Position numbers and translations under genes: made by a program. From Thalassospira profundimaris WP0211 (GTDB lineage: Bacteria; Pseudomonadota; Alphaproteobacteria; Rhodospirillales; Thalassospiraceae), in contig NZ_AMRN01000010.1 in assembly GCF_000300275.1 (NCBI RefSeq), positions 1-64,000 on the forward strand: DNA of 64,000 nt. The letters are read 5' to 3'. This document shows, piece after piece, positions 35,184 through 45,086 of this stretch; position 1 is the stretch's first letter; each line of letters begins with the position of its first letter. The notes below the pieces were generated by a model that was not told where the DNA came from, searched no databases, and was given only the letters and a program-made list of their open reading frames with translations.

Positions 35184-37004
35184 ATGACGAGTTTGCAGGA
35201 TTATGCCGACTGGCAAAACTTGCCGACCATGTTTTTTGAAAAAGCCAAGAAACATGGCGATACGCCGTTTCTTTGGACCAAGGATTCCGAAGGCAAGGAA
35301 TTTATCCCCACCAACTGGCAAGAGGCCGCCGATCAGGTCCGCGCACTTGCACGTGCGCTTTATGACATCGGTGTGCGTCCCGGCGACCGGGTTTTGCTGG
35401 TGTCGGAAAACCGCACCGAATGGGGCATAGCCGATCTTGCCATCATGTGCGTTGGCGCAATGACCGTTCCCGCCTACACCACCAATACCGAACGCGACCA
35501 CCTGCACGCGATCGAGGACAGTGGTGCGGCGATTGCCATCATCTCGACCAAGAAACTAGCTCAGCCCTTCCTGCACGCCGCCCTTGATAGCGGGCGCTGC
35601 CGCCATGCGATCATGATGGAAGAATGGGGCCAAAGCTTTGTTGGTGATATCACCATTTCACGCTGGGACGATCTGATTGCCAAGGGGCGCGGCCTGACCC
35701 ATGACGTTGATGCCTGGATTTCGACGATCAAACGCGATGATCTTGCCTGCCTGATTTATACATCCGGCACGGGCGGATCGCCCAAAGGTGTGATGCTGAG
35801 CCACGGGGCGATCTTGTCGAACTGCATGGGTGCGTTTGACATCATCGAAACCCTTGGCATTGATGAAGAAATCTTCCTGTCCTTCCTGCCGCTGTCGCAT
35901 TCCTATGAACATACTGCGGGGCTTTATTTCCCGATCAGTATTGATGCGCAGATCTATTATGCCGAGGGACTTGATAAACTGGCCGCCAACCTTGCCGAAG
36001 TACGCCCGACCATCATGACGGCTGTGCCGCGCCTGTATGAAATGCTCTATCAGCGCATGAGCCGCATGGTCGAAAAGGAAGGCGGCATCAAGCAAAAGCT
36101 GTTTAACCTGACCCTGCGTCTGGGGCGCAAGAATTACGAAGGCGAACGGCTTAACCTTCTAGAAAAGCTTCAGAACTTTGCCTGCGAGTTGCTTCTGCGT
36201 CGCAAGCTACGCCAGCGCTTTGGCGGTCGGATCAAGGCGATGGTATCGGGCGGCGGACCGCTGAATTATGAACTGGGTGTTCTGTTTGTGTCTTGCGGCA
36301 TTCGCATTCTTCAGGGATATGGCCAGACCGAATTTGCCCCGGTGGTTTCGTGCAACCGTGCCGAAAACAACAAATTGCGCACAGTCGGCCCGCCTATGGT
36401 CGGCGCGGAAGTCAAAATCGCCGAAGATGGTGAAATCCTGCTTCGCGGCGAAAGCATGATGAAGGGTTACTGGAACCTGCCCGACGTGACGGCTGCCGCC
36501 ATCATTGATGGCTGGCTGCATACCGGTGACATCGGCAAGTTCGATGAACAGGGCAGCCTGATGATCACGGATCGCAAGAAGGACATCATCGTCAATTCCG
36601 GCGGCGACAACATTTCGCCCCAGCGGATCGAAGGCCTGATGACGCTCGAGACCGAGATTTCACAAGCCATGGTCTATGGCGATGACAAACCCTATCTGGT
36701 GGCGGTTGTCTGGCCGGACGAAGACTTCATGCGCGAATTTGCCCGCGATAATGGACTATCCAATGATATTGAAGTCCTCGGCAAAAACGAAGAATTCCGC
36801 AAAGTCATCCGCACTGCGATTGATCACGTCAATCAACGCCTGTCGACCATTGAAAAGGTACGCAGCTTCATGTTTGCCGAAGCAGCCTTTACCATCGACA
36901 ACGAAATGCTGACGCCGTCGATGAAAATTCGTCGCCACAAAATCCGCGAAGCCTATGCCAAGCAGCTTGATGGCCTTTATCAGCGTAAACGCAGCGGCCA
37001 ATAA
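35184..37004 (+). CDS. Long-chain acyl-CoA synthetase (AMP-forming)
   Basis: A 606-residue fatty acid-CoA ligase. The P-loop reads YTSGTGGSPKGVMLSH, where the usual TSGTTG is TSGTGG, and the adenine region is GYGQTEFAPV. The hinge and A8 region are LHTGDIGKFDEQGSLMITDRKKDIIVNSGGDNISPQ, and the end has TPSMKIRRHKI with the catalytic lysine. Length and the LPLSHSYEHTAG segment fit the FAA1/FadD15 group. It activates fatty acids at the inner membrane for beta-oxidation or lipid synthesis. The start at 35184 has AAGGAA upstream. A P-loop kinase gene follows after 27 bp. Confidence 0.93.
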   Translation: MTSLQDYADWQNLPTMFFEKAKKHGDTPFLWTKDSEGKEFIPTNWQEAADQVRALARALYDIGVRPGDRVLLVSENRTEWGIADLAIMCVGAMTVPAYTTNTERDHLHAIEDSGAAIAIISTKKLAQPFLHAALDSGRCRHAIMMEEWGQSFVGDITISRWDDLIAKGRGLTHDVDAWISTIKRDDLACLIYTSGTGGSPKGVMLSHGAILSNCMGAFDIIETLGIDEEIFLSFLPLSHSYEHTAGLYFPISIDAQIYYAEGLDKLAANLAEVRPTIMTAVPRLYEMLYQRMSRMVEKEGGIKQKLFNLTLRLGRKNYEGERLNLLEKLQNFACELLLRRKLRQRFGGRIKAMVSGGGPLNYELGVLFVSCGIRILQGYGQTEFAPVVSCNRAENNKLRTVGPPMVGAEVKIAEDGEILLRGESMMKGYWNLPDVTAAAIIDGWLHTGDIGKFDEQGSLMITDRKKDIIVNSGGDNISPQRIEGLMTLETEISQAMVYGDDKPYLVAVVWPDEDFMREFARDNGLSNDIEVLGKNEEFRKVIRTAIDHVNQRLSTIEKVRSFMFAEAAFTIDNEMLTPSMKIRRHKIREAYAKQLDGLYQRKRSGQ

Positions 37005-37031
37005 AAAGCCAAACGACAGACCAGATTGACG

Positions 37032-37454
37032 ATGACCCGCCCCAAAGAAATAAAACAAACCCTAACCCTGGTCCGGGGTCTTCCCGGATCAGGTAAATCG
37101 ACCCTTGCCAAGAATCTCTGTCAGGCGACTGGTGCTGTTCATCTGGAAGCCGACATGTTCATGGTCGACCATGAAGGGTTTTACGAGTTTGACGGCACCC
37201 GCCTGTCGCAAACCCACGCCCGCTGCGAAGCCGAATGCCATAACGCCCTGTCGGAGGGATATGACGTTGTTGTGTCCAACACCTTTACCCGTTTCTGGGA
37301 AATGAAGGCCTATATCGACATGGCGGAAAAGCACGACATTCTGTTGCAGATTGTCGAATGCCATGGCCGTTTCGGCAGTATCCATATGGTGCCCGACGAA
37401 ACCCTTGCCGACATGCGCGATCGCTGGGAACCGTTGCCGGAAAAGTACCGCTAG
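37032..37454 (+). CDS. P-loop ATP-binding protein, AAA_33/N4BP2-like kinase fold
   Basis: A 140-residue protein with Walker A GLPGSGKST near the N-terminus, LEADMFMVD, and a NALSEGYDVVVSNTF strand. This is the small P-loop kinase fold found in N4BP2-like and polynucleotide kinase-like ATPases. The lid arginines are less obvious. The substrate is unknown. The ATG at 37032 has no strong ribosome binding site; a TTG two codons earlier is less likely. It probably shares a transcript with the acyl-CoA synthetase. Confidence 0.8.
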   Translation: MTRPKEIKQTLTLVRGLPGSGKSTLAKNLCQATGAVHLEADMFMVDHEGFYEFDGTRLSQTHARCEAECHNALSEGYDVVVSNTFTRFWEMKAYIDMAEKHDILLQIVECHGRFGSIHMVPDETLADMRDRWEPLPEKYR

Positions 37455-37464
37455 GAGCGCGTCC

Positions 37465-38268
37465 CTAGTTTACGGTTGAAAAGACCTTTTTGAGGATATC
37501 GGTGGTCCAACGCGTCGGGTCGCTTCGGATATCAGCTTCCTGCACGGCGATATAATGGAACAGACCATCCATCGCCTTGGCGGTTGCGTGATCGGTCAGA
37601 GATGCCTTTAGGTCCGGCACAAACGGCAACTGGTCATATTGACCAAGCATCTGATCATAAAGCGATAACGCCCCAGTGTCGGACAGCGCATCGGTGATCA
37701 TTGGCCGCAAACGTCCTTCGATATCAGTGCCTGACACACGGCGTAGATACTGGGTCGCGGCATCATCCGGGCCCTGCAAAATGCCCTTGGCGTCGGCGAC
37801 CGTCATCTGGCGCACCGCATTAACCAGAATATCGCCAGCATCCTGCATGGTCTGTTCTGCTGCACGGTTCATACGTAATTCGATTTCATCGGCATAGCTA
37901 CCAAGCCCCGCCGCGCTTAGCAATTTCTGCGCGGCCTGTACTTCGTCGGGCAACGGAATATGCGCAACCGGATCGGCGTTAAAACCATCAACCGCACCAA
38001 GTTGGTCGGTGACCAGTTCAACACCCATATCAAGTGCCTGTTTCAAGCCCTGCTCGACCGTGTCGGATGAAAGCGCGGAAACGCCAGAACCAGAACCACC
38101 AGCCGTGCTTCCCGACCCCGATGAGTTCATCGCATCGCCAAGGGCTTCTTTGGCCTTGTCAAAGAACGACTGGGCATTTGCGGGAACGATTGCCCCCACA
38201 GCCATAACACCCATGACAAGTGCCACTGCACCGGTTTTTAAAAGGAAATTGGAATTGCGTTTGCGCAT
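37465..38268 (-). CDS. DUF4197 secreted protein
   Basis: A 267-residue protein with a signal peptide (MRKRNSNFLLKTGAVALVMG then a cut near ANAQ). After a Ser/Gly-rich linker (about 45-62), the DUF4197 domain follows: VEQGLKQALDMGVEL, LPDEVQAAQKLLSAAGLG, YADEIELRMNRAAEQ, then a domain rich in helices ending with DGLFHYIAVQEADIRSDP. It is a periplasmic protein of unknown function found widely in proteobacteria. The ATG at 38268 has AGGG upstream; 31 further open codons precede it. It is convergent with the P-loop kinase gene. Confidence 0.85.
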   Translation of the reverse strand: MRKRNSNFLLKTGAVALVMGVMAVGAIVPANAQSFFDKAKEALGDAMNSSGSGSTAGGSGSGVSALSSDTVEQGLKQALDMGVELVTDQLGAVDGFNADPVAHIPLPDEVQAAQKLLSAAGLGSYADEIELRMNRAAEQTMQDAGDILVNAVRQMTVADAKGILQGPDDAATQYLRRVSGTDIEGRLRPMITDALSDTGALSLYDQMLGQYDQLPFVPDLKASLTDHATAKAMDGLFHYIAVQEADIRSDPTRWTTDILKKVFSTVN

Positions 38269-38342
38269 CTGCGACCCTGCGGTTTTTGATTGTTGTGTAT
38301 CAGCAAACAAGACAATGGCCAAAAAACATGGCCCGAAAAAGA

Positions 38343-38372
38343 CAAAACCCCGGTTAACCAACCGGGGTTTTG
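38343..38372 (-). terminator. Intrinsic terminator of clpB
   Basis: A 13-bp perfect stem, AAAACCCCGGTT/AACCGGGGTTTT, has a 4-nt loop. On the minus strand it continues GTCTTTTTC. Confidence 0.9.
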
Positions 38373-38393
38373 CATGTGAGGTATCAGGCGACC

Positions 38394-40985
38394 TTATTCA
38401 ACAACCTCGACCTTTTTGCCATTAAGTAAAAGATCATTGGCTTCGGTCGAAACCGGAACGGTATCACCATCCTTGATCCCGCCTTCGAGGATCTGCATCG
38501 CCAGCGGGTTCTGCAGATAACGCTGGATCACGCGTTTGAGCGGACGGGCCCCATAAACCGGGTCATAGCCTTTTTCAGCCAACCAGTCCTTGGCGGCATC
38601 ATCAAGTTTCAGGGTGATCTTGCGATCAACCAGCAACTTATCAAGGCGACCAAGCTGGATATCGACAATCTTGCTCATCTGATCGCGATGCAAACGATGG
38701 AACAGAATGGTTTCATCCAGACGGTTGAGGAATTCCGGACGGAACGATGCCCGAACGATTTCCATGACCTGGGCCCGGACTTCGCCGCTGTCATGACCCG
38801 GTTCCTGATTGGCAAGGATTTCCCCGCCCAGATTCGAGGTCAGAATAATCAGCGTGTTGCGGAAATCCACAACCCGGCCCTGGCCATCGGTCAGGCGACC
38901 TTCATCAAGAACCTGCAGAAGGACGTTGAACACATCGGGATGTGCCTTTTCGACCTCGTCAAACAGGACAACCTGATATGGACGACGACGTACCGCCTCG
39001 GTCAGCGAACCGCCTTCCTCATAGCCGACATAGCCCGGAGGCGCACCGATCAGGCGGGCCACCGCATGCTTTTCCATGAATTCGGACATATCAATCCGCA
39101 CCATGGCCTGTTCATCATCAAACAGGAACTGGGCAAGGGCCTTGGTCAGCTCGGTTTTACCGACACCCGTCGGACCAAGGAACAGGAACGAACCGATCGG
39201 TCGGTTTGGATCTTGCAAGCCAGCACGCGCACGGCGCACCGCGTTCGAGATTGATCGAACGGCATCATCCTGACCGACAACCCGTTTGCGCAGCGTGTCT
39301 TCCATTTCAAGAAGCTTTTCACGCTCACCCTCGAGCATCTTGTCGACCGGAATACCGGTCCAGCGCGAAACCACGGACGCGATGTGTTTTTCGGTAACCG
39401 CTTCTTCCTTGATGCCACGCGACGGATCGTTTTCTGCCTTTTCAAGCAGCGCCTGAAGGGCCGGGATTTCTTCGTATTGAAGCTGTCCGGCGCGATCAAG
39501 CTTGCCATCGCGCATCGCACGTTCAAGTTCACCACGCGCCTGATCAAGCTGTTCCTTGATGTGGGTCGATGCGGCAAGTTCCTTCTTCTGGGCTTCCCAC
39601 TTCGCGGTCAGCTCAGCCGATTTGCCTTCCAGCTCGGCCAGTTCCTTTTCCAGACGGCCAAGACGGTCCTTGGATGCACTATCCTGCTCTTTCTTGAGCG
39701 CTTCACGCTCGATCTTGAGCTGGATGATCCGGCGATCCAGTTCGTCGATTTCCTCTGGCTTGGAATCAAGCTCCATACGCAGACGGGACGATGCTTCGTC
39801 CATCAAATCGATCGCCTTGTCAGGCAGGAACCGATCCGTGATGTAACGGTTCGAAAGCGTTGCTGCTGCGACCAGTGCGGCATCGGCAATACGGACCCCG
39901 TGATGAAGCTCGTACTTGTCCTTGATCCCGCGCAGGATCGATACCGTGTCGGAAACCGACGGCTCACTGACAAATACCGGCTGGAAACGACGGGCAAGGG
40001 CCGCGTCCTTTTCGATATGCTTACGGTATTCATCCAAAGTCGTCGCACCCACACAGTGCAACTCGCCACGGGCCAAAGCCGGTTTTAAAAGGTTCGATGC
40101 ATCCATCGATCCTTCGGCCTTGCCAGCGCCCACAAGCGTATGCAGTTCGTCGATGAACAGGACGACCTGACCGGCCTCTGATTCAATCTCGCTCAGGACC
40201 GCTTTCAGGCGTTCTTCAAATTCACCACGGAATTTCGCACCGGCAATCAACGCACCAAGGTCAAGCGACAGAAGTTTCTTGTCCTTAAGCGTTTCGGGAA
40301 CGTCACCCTTGACGATACGAAGTGCCAGACCTTCGGCAATTGCGGTTTTACCAACCCCGGGCTCACCGATCAGAACCGGATTGTTCTTGGTCCGGCGTGA
40401 CAGAACCTGCACCGCACGACGGATTTCTTCATCACGGCCAATGACAGGATCAAGTTTACCTTCGCGCGCCGCCTCAGTCAGGTCACGGGCATATTTCTTA
40501 AGTGCGTCATACTGATTTTCGGCACCCGCACTGTCGGCCGTGCGGCCCTTGCGGATGTCATTGATCGCACCGTTCAGCGCCTGTGCCGTAACACCGGCAT
40601 CGGCCAGTACCTTGCCCGCGGTTGACTTCGGATCAAGTGCAATGGTCAGAAGCAACCGTTCAGCCGTGACAAAGCTGTCACCGGCTTTTTTGGCGACTTC
40701 CTGTGCCTGATCAATCAGGCGGGCAAATTCAGATGAAAGATAAATCTGACCATTGCCGCCGGAAACCTTTGGCAATTTCGCCAGTTCCTGCGCACACCGT
40801 TCTTGGGCAAGCTTGGGCTTGCCGCCGGATGCCTTGATCAGATTGGCTGCCAGACCTTCTTCGTCGTCAAGCAGCACCTTAAGCAGATGAATCGGGACAA
40901 ATTGCTGATGGTTTTCACGCAACGCAAGCGATTGCGCTGACTGCAGAAAGCCTTTTGACCGATCCGTAAAGTTCTCAAATTCCAT
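38394..40985 (-). CDS. clpB: ATP-dependent disaggregase ClpB
   Basis: An 863-residue Hsp100 chaperone that rescues aggregated proteins together with DnaK. The N-terminal domain (1-150) starts [13 protein letters not shown]1 has Walker A GEPGVGKT, the coiled-coil middle domain (about 400-525) is Glu/Lys/Arg-rich, and NBD2 has [13 protein letters not shown] and the arginine-finger region. The ATG at 40985 is preceded by AAGGAG; seven further open codons lie upstream. It is the last conserved member of the lysC-to-clpB gene order. A perfect TATAAT lies at 41079-41074 on the minus strand but no clear -35, so the heat-shock control is not resolved. Confidence 0.97.
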   Translation of the reverse strand: MEFENFTDRSKGFLQSAQSLALRENHQQFVPIHLLKVLLDDEEGLAANLIKASGGKPKLAQERCAQELAKLPKVSGGNGQIYLSSEFARLIDQAQEVAKKAGDSFVTAERLLLTIALDPKSTAGKVLADAGVTAQALNGAINDIRKGRTADSAGAENQYDALKKYARDLTEAAREGKLDPVIGRDEEIRRAVQVLSRRTKNNPVLIGEPGVGKTAIAEGLALRIVKGDVPETLKDKKLLSLDLGALIAGAKFRGEFEERLKAVLSEIESEAGQVVLFIDELHTLVGAGKAEGSMDASNLLKPALARGELHCVGATTLDEYRKHIEKDAALARRFQPVFVSEPSVSDTVSILRGIKDKYELHHGVRIADAALVAAATLSNRYITDRFLPDKAIDLMDEASSRLRMELDSKPEEIDELDRRIIQLKIEREALKKEQDSASKDRLGRLEKELAELEGKSAELTAKWEAQKKELAASTHIKEQLDQARGELERAMRDGKLDRAGQLQYEEIPALQALLEKAENDPSRGIKEEAVTEKHIASVVSRWTGIPVDKMLEGEREKLLEMEDTLRKRVVGQDDAVRSISNAVRRARAGLQDPNRPIGSFLFLGPTGVGKTELTKALAQFLFDDEQAMVRIDMSEFMEKHAVARLIGAPPGYVGYEEGGSLTEAVRRRPYQVVLFDEVEKAHPDVFNVLLQVLDEGRLTDGQGRVVDFRNTLIILTSNLGGEILANQEPGHDSGEVRAQVMEIVRASFRPEFLNRLDETILFHRLHRDQMSKIVDIQLGRLDKLLVDRKITLKLDDAAKDWLAEKGYDPVYGARPLKRVIQRYLQNPLAMQILEGGIKDGDTVPVSTEANDLLLNGKKVEVVE

Positions 40986-41358
40986 TCCTGTCACTCCTTG
41001 AGCCAACAGTATTCAAACGATGTGGACCTTCTTGGAAGCGTCCACGGCATTGGTGTCATTACCGAATTCTAAAATTATAGATTATTTCGACAGCGACAAC
41101 ATTGATATGTCTCAGTCTAGCGTGTTTGCAACCATATACCCCTACAAAAGTTGCAAGAATTATTTGTGCACCGCAGCACAACTTTCTGTCATTATTCTAG
41201 ATATCATATGAGGATACTGAACTAAGGACATTGCCAGCCAGTCCCTTCGGGGTTGCCCTTGGCAAAACAACGTTCTAACGTCGCTCGAATAGACAAACCA
41301 GACATGCCATTCGTCCCGTTTTTCCGGCATGCCAAAGCGCCATACAGGAATAATGATC
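40986..41358. other. Divergent intergenic region between clpB and the MOSC gene
   Basis: 373 bp, AT-rich, no supported gene. TATAAT on the minus strand at 41079-41074 may be part of a clpB promoter. I do not see a confident sigma32 site. Confidence 0.45.
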
Positions 41359-42129
41359 ATGACGATCGAACTCAAAGCCATCAAAAGATACCCGGTCAAG
41401 GGAATGCGCGGTGTTGACCTTAAACAGGCAAAAATCAGCGCACACCACATGATTACCGATGATCGTCGCTTTGTGATTGCAACCCAATCATCTGTCGGAC
41501 AGGAAGGTGTTCATGAATGGGCCCGCAAAAGCAACTTCCTGCAATTGGTCAACACGCCCAAGCTGGCTGAAATCGGCACCGAATATGACGACGCCACCTG
41601 CACCCTGACCATCCTTCGAAATGGCCGCGCCATCTGCAAAGGCAAGCTGGACGATAGCATGGGCCGCACCGTGGTTGAGGATTTCCTGAAGGCGTTTTTG
41701 AAAAACGAGATCGCCGGCACGCCCAAGATCTACTCAGTTCCCGATACGAATTTCGGCGATATGAAAGAACCTTACATATCGCTGCTGAACCTGGCATCGA
41801 TCCGTGATTTTGGTTCGCGCATCGTGCAAAGCGAAATCGATCCGATGCGTTTTCGTGGCAACCTGTTGATCGACGGGCTGGAGCCGTGGAAAGAGCTTGA
41901 ATGGAACGAAGACAAGATCATCAAGATCAATGATGTGTCGTTCCGCGTTGTCCATCCGATCACGCGCTGCAAGGCAACAAGCGTTAATCCCGACACGGCG
42001 ATTTCCGACATCAATGTGCCGCTGATGCTGCGCAAAGGGGTAAACCACCTATATATGGGGATTTACATCGAAGCGCTTGAAGACGGCGTGATCACACCGG
42101 GTGACAAGCTGAGCGTGACCGTCGCCTAA
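41359..42129 (+). CDS. MOSC domain protein (YcbX/mARC-like)
   Basis: A 256-residue protein with an N-terminal beta-barrel MOSC_N segment (IELKAIKRYPVKGM, MITDDRRFVI) and a C-terminal MOSC domain containing RFRGNLLIDGLEPWKELEWNED and the key cysteine in TRCKAT. This cysteine binds the molybdenum cofactor in mARC and YcbX, which reduce N-hydroxylated compounds. No ferredoxin domain is present. Two ATGs are possible; 41359 has AGGA nine bases upstream and 41353 only three. It sits between clpB and a TraG-like gene, breaking the usual DUF4167-clpB neighbourhood. Confidence 0.88.
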   Translation: MTIELKAIKRYPVKGMRGVDLKQAKISAHHMITDDRRFVIATQSSVGQEGVHEWARKSNFLQLVNTPKLAEIGTEYDDATCTLTILRNGRAICKGKLDDSMGRTVVEDFLKAFLKNEIAGTPKIYSVPDTNFGDMKEPYISLLNLASIRDFGSRIVQSEIDPMRFRGNLLIDGLEPWKELEWNEDKIIKINDVSFRVVHPITRCKATSVNPDTAISDINVPLMLRKGVNHLYMGIYIEALEDGVITPGDKLSVTVA

Positions 42130-42141
42130 GGGCCCCGGTGA

Positions 42142-43734
42142 TCAGTTGCCGGAATTGAATGTCGGGGCATGCACGGCGATGCCCTTGAACATCTCGTCGT
42201 GATACCAATCAATGCGGTGCGCACGAATGGGCGGGCATCCCTTGCGGAACAAAATCTGTTCTTCCTTGGGGAAGCGCGCCACTTCGGCTGATCGCAGGAT
42301 GGGCTGATTATCCTGAGACCGTAAATGCACCGGGCGGCTGGTATCCTTACCGCCGCCGGTGTCATCAAATTTCGACATTGCGGTCAGGCCCGAAACCCAA
42401 TCCAGGTTAAATGCACCTTCCTGGCTCAGAACCGAAATAGCGTCCACCCGGCCGACGACATTTTCCCAGTTCAGGCAAACATCCATCAGGCCGCTGACAC
42501 CAGAGAACCCCGGCCAAACGATCATGCCCTCCCCATATCCGCCGCCCAGAAGGCGCTCAAACAACGGCATCCGGCCAACATTTTCGATCCCATCCAACAA
42601 GACCAGGAATTCCGGATCGCCCGACTTCCAGCCACGCTGATTAAGCAGGTTCATCATGCCCGTCAGCATCACGCGGCTAAAGGATGGCTGAACTTCCGGG
42701 TTATCACCGCCAAGCTGACCAACGATAAAGATCGAAACCGGGCCACTGTTGATGTCTTCAAGTGTGAAGCTGCTTTTGCTGACCAAGCGTGCGATTTGCG
42801 GATTGTCGAATTCTTCGGTGGCCGCACGGCAGGCCTCGATGATCTTCATCCGCTGATCTTCGGTCATATCAAGGATATTCAGCGCGACCTCGGATATGCG
42901 GCCATCCGCAGACTCAATCCCCATCAGTTCTTCAAGGGTTTTGTAGAACCGGTGCGACGGCATAGTCAGGTTGCGGCGTACCTCGGCAAGGTTGCGGTCT
43001 TCCTTGGCACTGCGCTGGATCGTGTAAACGATAAAGCCCTGCAACAACGTCCGTGCAATACGGACTTCCTGTTCGTCGAGTTCCTTGACAAATACCGGCG
43101 CCAAAAGCGTATCGGCGATAAAGCCGGTATCGGTGATCATTCCTTCCCCCTGCTGGCGGATGAAATCGAACGGATTGAACTGTTGGGTTTCGACACCGGT
43201 TTGTTTGTGCGGATCAATGACAATCAGTCTTTGTCCAAGCTTGGTACGGCGATCATGAATGGCGCGAAAGATGCTCCCATGGCGCTCATAGACAAACAGG
43301 TTGCCAGTGTGCAAAAGCGCGTTTGGCTCTGCCGAGGCGCGATAGAATTCTTCGGGTTTGGTCGAAAAGGTAATGACCCGCTTAAGGCCCTTGGCCCCGA
43401 TCAGGCGCTTGTCATCCCCCCAACGCCCCAGGACGAAGGACGGATTGCTTTCAAGAAGCTTGCGACCGTTAAGGTCTTCAAGAGTGGCCCACGCCCCCTC
43501 GCCACGACCACCAGATCCTTTTCCGCCCAGTTTTTTCTTTTGCGATTTGGACGATGATGATGGCTTCATTCGGTTCAGGACGATGACAACCAGCGGAATG
43601 AACATCGGGACGATGAAACAGACAGCCCCCAACAGGGCCAACTCGTAATCACCATTAAACAGCCCAAGGGCGATAACCATACCGCCAAGAGCCCACAGCA
43701 AAACCATGACGACCCGAAATAAACCAGTCCCCAT
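42142..43734 (-). CDS. Orphan VirD4/TraG-like coupling-protein homologue, degenerate ATPase site
   Basis: A 530-residue protein. Two membrane segments (about 6-25 and 31-54) precede a soluble domain with the order of type IV coupling proteins: RLIVIDPHKQ then FNPFDFI near 175-190 (TraG has DPK then FNPLD), an RNLAEVRR-like region, and LLDGIENVGRMPLFE near 385-400, matching the Walker B and downstream NLGRMP of TraG. The usual DE reads DG, so the catalytic Glu is lost. I find no GxxGxGK(S/T) before IDPHK. ATPase activity is therefore unlikely. No relaxase, mating-pair or mobilisation gene is near. The ATG has GGGGAG upstream. Confidence 0.65.
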   Translation of the reverse strand: MGTGLFRVVMVLLWALGGMVIALGLFNGDYELALLGAVCFIVPMFIPLVVIVLNRMKPSSSSKSQKKKLGGKGSGGRGEGAWATLEDLNGRKLLESNPSFVLGRWGDDKRLIGAKGLKRVITFSTKPEEFYRASAEPNALLHTGNLFVYERHGSIFRAIHDRRTKLGQRLIVIDPHKQTGVETQQFNPFDFIRQQGEGMITDTGFIADTLLAPVFVKELDEQEVRIARTLLQGFIVYTIQRSAKEDRNLAEVRRNLTMPSHRFYKTLEELMGIESADGRISEVALNILDMTEDQRMKIIEACRAATEEFDNPQIARLVSKSSFTLEDINSGPVSIFIVGQLGGDNPEVQPSFSRVMLTGMMNLLNQRGWKSGDPEFLVLLDGIENVGRMPLFERLLGGGYGEGMIVWPGFSGVSGLMDVCLNWENVVGRVDAISVLSQEGAFNLDWVSGLTAMSKFDDTGGGKDTSRPVHLRSQDNQPILRSAEVARFPKEEQILFRKGCPPIRAHRIDWYHDEMFKGIAVHAPTFNSGN

Positions 43735-43952
43735 CAATCACTCCCCACGAATGCGCCTGCACCGTGAAAAGATGCCGGTTCTTTTATCCCGATCTTGCTT
43801 CCACGGTTTTATTGATGATTTGTCCCAGAACCCGCGCGAAAAATAATCGAAGGTTGCACGGGATGTTCAATTATATGCTTATACAGTTTTACGACCCTTA
43901 AAGCACTGAGTCTTTGGGGGAATGCGCGGTTTTTGCAGATGATCCAAACGAC

Positions 43953-43987
43953 AACACCCCTGCAAGCGATGGGCTTGCAGGGGTGTT
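43953..43987 (-). terminator. Intrinsic terminator of the DUF4167 gene
   Basis: A perfect 14-bp stem AACACCCCTGCAAG/CTTGCAGGGGTGTT has a 7-nt loop and a moderately T-rich downstream stretch on the minus strand. Confidence 0.75.
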
Positions 43988-44017
43988 TGTCATGTTGAAA
44001 GACCGCCTCGGGTCAGA

Positions 44018-44794
44018 TCAGGCCGAAACCGGCTCGGATCCTTCGTCAGAGGTGGCACCTTCTTCGTCATCGCGACCTGCTGCACGGCTACGACCGCGGC
44101 GGGCCGTCGGATGGCGGCCACGGGTACGTGCAGTACCGCTTGCGGCACGGCGCGGTTTCTTTTCACCGTCTTCGCCCTGCTCTGCAGTGTCGGTTTTGTC
44201 GGCACTTGCCGGTGCATCATCACCAGATGCTTCTGCCGGAGCGCTTTCCTCTGCGCTGGCGTCATCATCTGATTTCCGCGGACGACCACGGCCCGGACCA
44301 CGTGCATCCGAACGGCGCGCACGCGGCGCGCGTTTCGGACGGCCACCATCATCATCCGACGTTTCAGCAGAAGTGTTTTCTGCTTCTACCGGGGTGTTGT
44401 CGTCGCCATTGTTTGACGCAGATTCTGCGTTTTCGTTGGCGTCACCCTGTTGATCATCGTTCTGATTTGACTGGCCATCACTGCGGTCGTCACGGCCACG
44501 ATTGTTGCGCTGACGATTGTTGTCACCACCACGTTCCTCACGGCGCTGGTTTTCCCATTCCTGGGCAGCCTGAAGGATGCGGTGGTAATGTTCCGCGTGC
44601 TGATAGAAGTTTTCCGCAAGAACCGGATCGTCGGTGCAATCCTTCGCAAGGGAAATGTATTTTTCATAGACCTGTTGGGCGTTACCGCGTACGCGGCCGT
44701 CCGGTCCATTACTGTCAAAATTCTGAAATTTTGGATTTACTGGACGTTTATTCGACTGTTGCCGTCCGCGCGGACGTTTATTGTTATTTCTCAT
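44018..44794 (-). CDS. DUF4167 protein, predicted RNA-associated
   Basis: A 258-residue protein. The conserved N-terminal domain (about 10-95) is basic, with FDSNGPDGRVRGNAQQVYEKY and a HAEHYHRIL helix. The rest is low-complexity, with Asn/Asp-rich, acidic and then Arg-rich segments (RAASGTARTRGRHPTARR) that look disordered. The family is common in alphaproteobacteria next to prmC and prfA; an RNA-binding role is inferred from the basic residues, not established. It ends at a strong terminator. About 290 bp separate it from prmC. Confidence 0.85.
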   Translation of the reverse strand: MRNNNKRPRGRQQSNKRPVNPKFQNFDSNGPDGRVRGNAQQVYEKYISLAKDCTDDPVLAENFYQHAEHYHRILQAAQEWENQRREERGGDNNRQRNNRGRDDRSDGQSNQNDDQQGDANENAESASNNGDDNTPVEAENTSAETSDDDGGRPKRAPRARRSDARGPGRGRPRKSDDDASAEESAPAEASGDDAPASADKTDTAEQGEDGEKKPRRAASGTARTRGRHPTARRGRSRAAGRDDEEGATSDEGSEPVSA

Positions 44795-45086
44795 ATCAAC
44801 ATGACTTTGGTGTTGAAGGACAATCCGGTAGCATCATCGGCTCCGGAACCACTCCGTCTGAAAAACATATTTCCCGCTAAACAGCGCCGATCACGGCATT
44901 ATTTTTACAAACCTGCCGGGAACCTTGAAAGGAACGGAGATTGTCGACTGTTTACAGGGGAACACGGCGCTTTCATAAGCGCGTTGGGCACCCGGCCCGT
45001 TCGATTCAACCTATATGGCTTGATCGGTTATTCCAACTGTTTTTTTTACTCGCCTGCGCTTTTTTTACATCACAGGTGCGGAAATA

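Noticed and set aside
41074-41102. Possible heat-shock (sigma32) promoter for clpB
   Set aside because: TATAAT is present but I could not find a -35 at acceptable spacing, so only the -10 is mentioned.
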